Origin: Porphyrobacter sp.
Lineage (GTDB): Bacteria > Pseudomonadota > Alphaproteobacteria > Sphingomonadales > Sphingomonadaceae
Length of the DNA stretch: 64,000 nucleotides
NCBI GenBank assembly: GCA_016125555.1
Contig: WGLN01000005.1
Coordinates: 45,585-109,584, forward strand
Reading direction: 5' to 3'
This document shows positions 60,174 through 64,000 of this stretch, in pieces. A program made the position numbers and the translations under genes. A model generated the notes under the pieces. It saw nothing but the letters and a program-made list of their open reading frames with translations, made no database searches and was not told the origin of the DNA. Positions within the stretch are counted from its first letter, which is position 1. Each line of letters starts with the position of its first letter.

Positions 60174-61285
60174 CAGAACACCACCACCGAACGGATCGAC
60201 TTGCCTTCGTGCATCAGGTCGAAGGCGGTGTTGATCTCCTCGAGGCCCATGACGTGGGTGATCATCGGGTCGATTGCGATCTTGCCGGTCATGTACATGT
60301 CGACGATCTTGGGCACGTCGGTGCGGCCCTTGGCCCCGCCGAAGGCCGTGCCGCGCCAGTTGCGCCCGGTGACGAGCTGGAACGGGCGGGTGGCGATTTC
60401 CTTGCCCGCCTCGGCCACCCCGATGATGATGCTGGTGCCCCAGCCGCGGTGGCATGCTTCCAATGCGGTGCGCATCACTTCGGTGTTGCCGGTGGCATCG
60501 AAGGTGTAGTCCGCGCCGCCATCGGTCATCTCCACGATCTTGGCGACGATTGCCTCGCGGCTCATTCCGCGGCTGTCGAGGAAGTGGGTCATGCCGAAGC
60601 GCTTGCCCCATTCCTCGCGCGCCGGGTTGATGTCGACGCCCACGATCATGTTCGCCCCCGCCAGCCGCGCGCCCTGGATGACGTTGAGACCAATCCCGCC
60701 GAGGCCGAAAACGACCACATTGTCGCCGACCTGCACTTTCGCCGTGTTGACCACCGCGCCGACCCCGGTGGTGACGCCGCAGCCGATGTAGCAGGCGCTC
60801 TGGAACGGCGCATCCTCGCGGATCTTTGCCACCGCGATTTCAGGGAGGACGGTGAAGTTCGAGAAGGTCGAGCAGCCCATGTAGTGGTAGATCGGCTGGC
60901 CCTTGTAGCTGAACCGCGTGGTGCCGTCGGGCATCAGCCCTGCTCCTTGCGTCGCGCGGATCGCGGTGCACAGGTTGGTCTTGCCCGAGAGGCACGATTT
61001 GCACTGGCGGCATTCCGGCGTGTAGAGCGGGATCACGTGATCGCCCGGCTTCACGCTCGTCACCCCGGCGCCGACCTCGCGCACCACGCCCGCTCCCTCG
61101 TGACCGAGCACGCTGGGGAAGATGCCCTCGCTGTCGAACCCGCCCAACGTGTAGGCATCGGTGTGGCAGATGCCGGTCGCCATGATCTCGACCAGCACCT
61201 CGCCGGGCTTGGGCCCTTCGAGGTCGAGCTCGACGATCTCGAGCGGCTGCTTGGCGGCGAAAGCGACGGCGGCGCGGGTCTTCAT
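60173..61285 (-). CDS. adhC: S-(hydroxymethyl)glutathione dehydrogenase / class III alcohol dehydrogenase
   Basis: 370 residues. Catalytic zinc site [16 protein letters not shown] and GHEGAGVV; structural zinc Cys cluster [18 protein letters not shown]-binding [18 protein letters not shown]. It oxidises the spontaneous glutathione-formaldehyde adduct (and can reduce S-nitrosoglutathione) in the cytosol. The ATG at 61285 has GGAG 9 bases upstream; the earlier in-frame sequence is unrelated. Upstream lies a small Cys-rich gene and downstream a cupin gene; the usual S-formylglutathione hydrolase is not adjacent. Confidence 0.95.
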   Translation of the reverse strand: MKTRAAVAFAAKQPLEIVELDLEGPKPGEVLVEIMATGICHTDAYTLGGFDSEGIFPSVLGHEGAGVVREVGAGVTSVKPGDHVIPLYTPECRQCKSCLSGKTNLCTAIRATQGAGLMPDGTTRFSYKGQPIYHYMGCSTFSNFTVLPEIAVAKIREDAPFQSACYIGCGVTTGVGAVVNTAKVQVGDNVVVFGLGGIGLNVIQGARLAGANMIVGVDINPAREEWGKRFGMTHFLDSRGMSREAIVAKIVEMTDGGADYTFDATGNTEVMRTALEACHRGWGTSIIIGVAEAGKEIATRPFQLVTGRNWRGTAFGGAKGRTDVPKIVDMYMTGKIAIDPMITHVMGLEEINTAFDLMHEGKSIRSVVVF

Positions 61286-61304
61286 GGGGCAGGTCTCCGG
61301 ATTG

Positions 61305-63723
<2,419 letters not shown>

Positions 63724-63804
63724 CCCGCGTGCATGGCGAAACAAGGCTTAAGAAAGTGGCCCCAAAATCCTAGGTAAGCATTCTTTTCCGGCCGCGCAGG
63801 CGAA

Positions 63805-64000
63805 CCGCGCGGCGCCTCCCGCGCTTCGCTTGGGAGTTTTTCGGCCAAACCCGTCCCCCGGACGGGCCGCGCGAAGCGCCTCCCGCGCTTCGCTTGGGAG
63901 TTTTTCGGCCAAACCCGTCCCCCGGACGGGCCGCGCGAAGCGCCTCCCGCGCTTCGCTTGGGAGTTTTTCGGCCAAACCCGTCCCCCGGACGGGCCGCGC
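63805..64000 (+). repeat. Tandem array of a 64-bp terminator-like repeat, running off the window
   Basis: At least three near-identical units with exact 64-base period (the TGGGAG landmark recurs at 63831, 63895 and 63959); only the first unit differs, lacking two A residues. Each unit contains the hairpin CCCGTCC-CCC-GGACGGG, the arms GCGAAGCG/CGCTTCGC, and CTCCC-N11-GGGAG followed by TTTTT, which looks like an intrinsic terminator for rightward transcription. It lies upstream of the leftward GGDEF-EAL gene. Since 64 is not a multiple of three, a coding repeat is unlikely. Confidence 0.85.

Noticed and set aside
63770..63976. Arg/Gly/Lys-rich short minus-strand frame across the 64-bp repeats
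   Set aside because: The repeat period is not a multiple of three, so each copy is read in a different frame; no protein repeat is conserved.

Overview
The window is very GC-rich DNA from an alphaproteobacterium, most likely a member of the Sphingomonadales (Erythrobacteraceae-like). This rests on its codon use, a TonB-dependent receptor, a PutA without the ribbon-helix-helix domain, and a compact flagellar cluster built from short alphaproteobacterial-type proteins. The lineage is an inference; no rRNA gene is present to settle it. No tRNA, rRNA or CRISPR array was recognised.

Layout. 1-12.7 kb is mixed metabolism and sensing: a partial saccharopine-dehydrogenase-like gene, dcd, a TonB-dependent receptor broken by one in-frame stop, an OmpR-type two-component system, putA with a sigma-54-like promoter, a YciI-like protein, a membrane-tethered LuxR-type protein, a cytochrome b561-like protein, mtnP and a glutathione S-transferase. 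12.9-17 kb is an aldehyde dehydrogenase / phosphotransferase / acyl-CoA dehydrogenase operon, followed by an amino-acid permease and a large secreted beta-propeller amidohydrolase. 21.8-56.6 kb is an almost complete flagellar cluster. 56.6-63.7 kb returns to housekeeping and accessory genes: a hydrolase, a flippase, a flavin reductase, a glutathione-dependent formaldehyde dehydrogenase group and a GGDEF-EAL protein. The window ends inside a 64-bp tandem repeat array.

The flagellar cluster has four transcription blocks: (i) leftward flgA-flgM-flgN-transglycosylase-flhA-fliA; (ii) rightward flgBCDEFGHIJKL-motAB; (iii) leftward fliC alone; (iv) rightward sigma-54 activator-fliEFGHIJKLMNOPQR-flhB-fliD-fliS. 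A second, ExbBD/TolQR-like stator pair lies divergently from flgB. Three sigma-54-type promoters (TGGCACG-N4-yTGC) stand before flgA, before flgB and inside the end of fliJ ahead of fliK. I also find a recurring motif, CTTAA-N15-GCCGTTCT, before flgM, fliC, the ExbB-like gene and fliD; its position and spacing fit a FliA (sigma-28) promoter with an unusual -10. Together these suggest a two-tier cascade: sigma-54 plus the GAFTGA activator makes the basal body, FliA and FlgM, and FliA then drives filament, cap and accessory stator genes.

Best candidates for something undescribed: the flagellum-embedded ExbBD-like pair under a FliA-type promoter; a 374-bp GIY-YIG nuclease element bounded by perfect inverted hairpin repeats and flanking TAAT duplications; the shared FliA promoter motif, including an apparently leaderless fliD; and the 64-bp terminator-like tandem array at the right edge.
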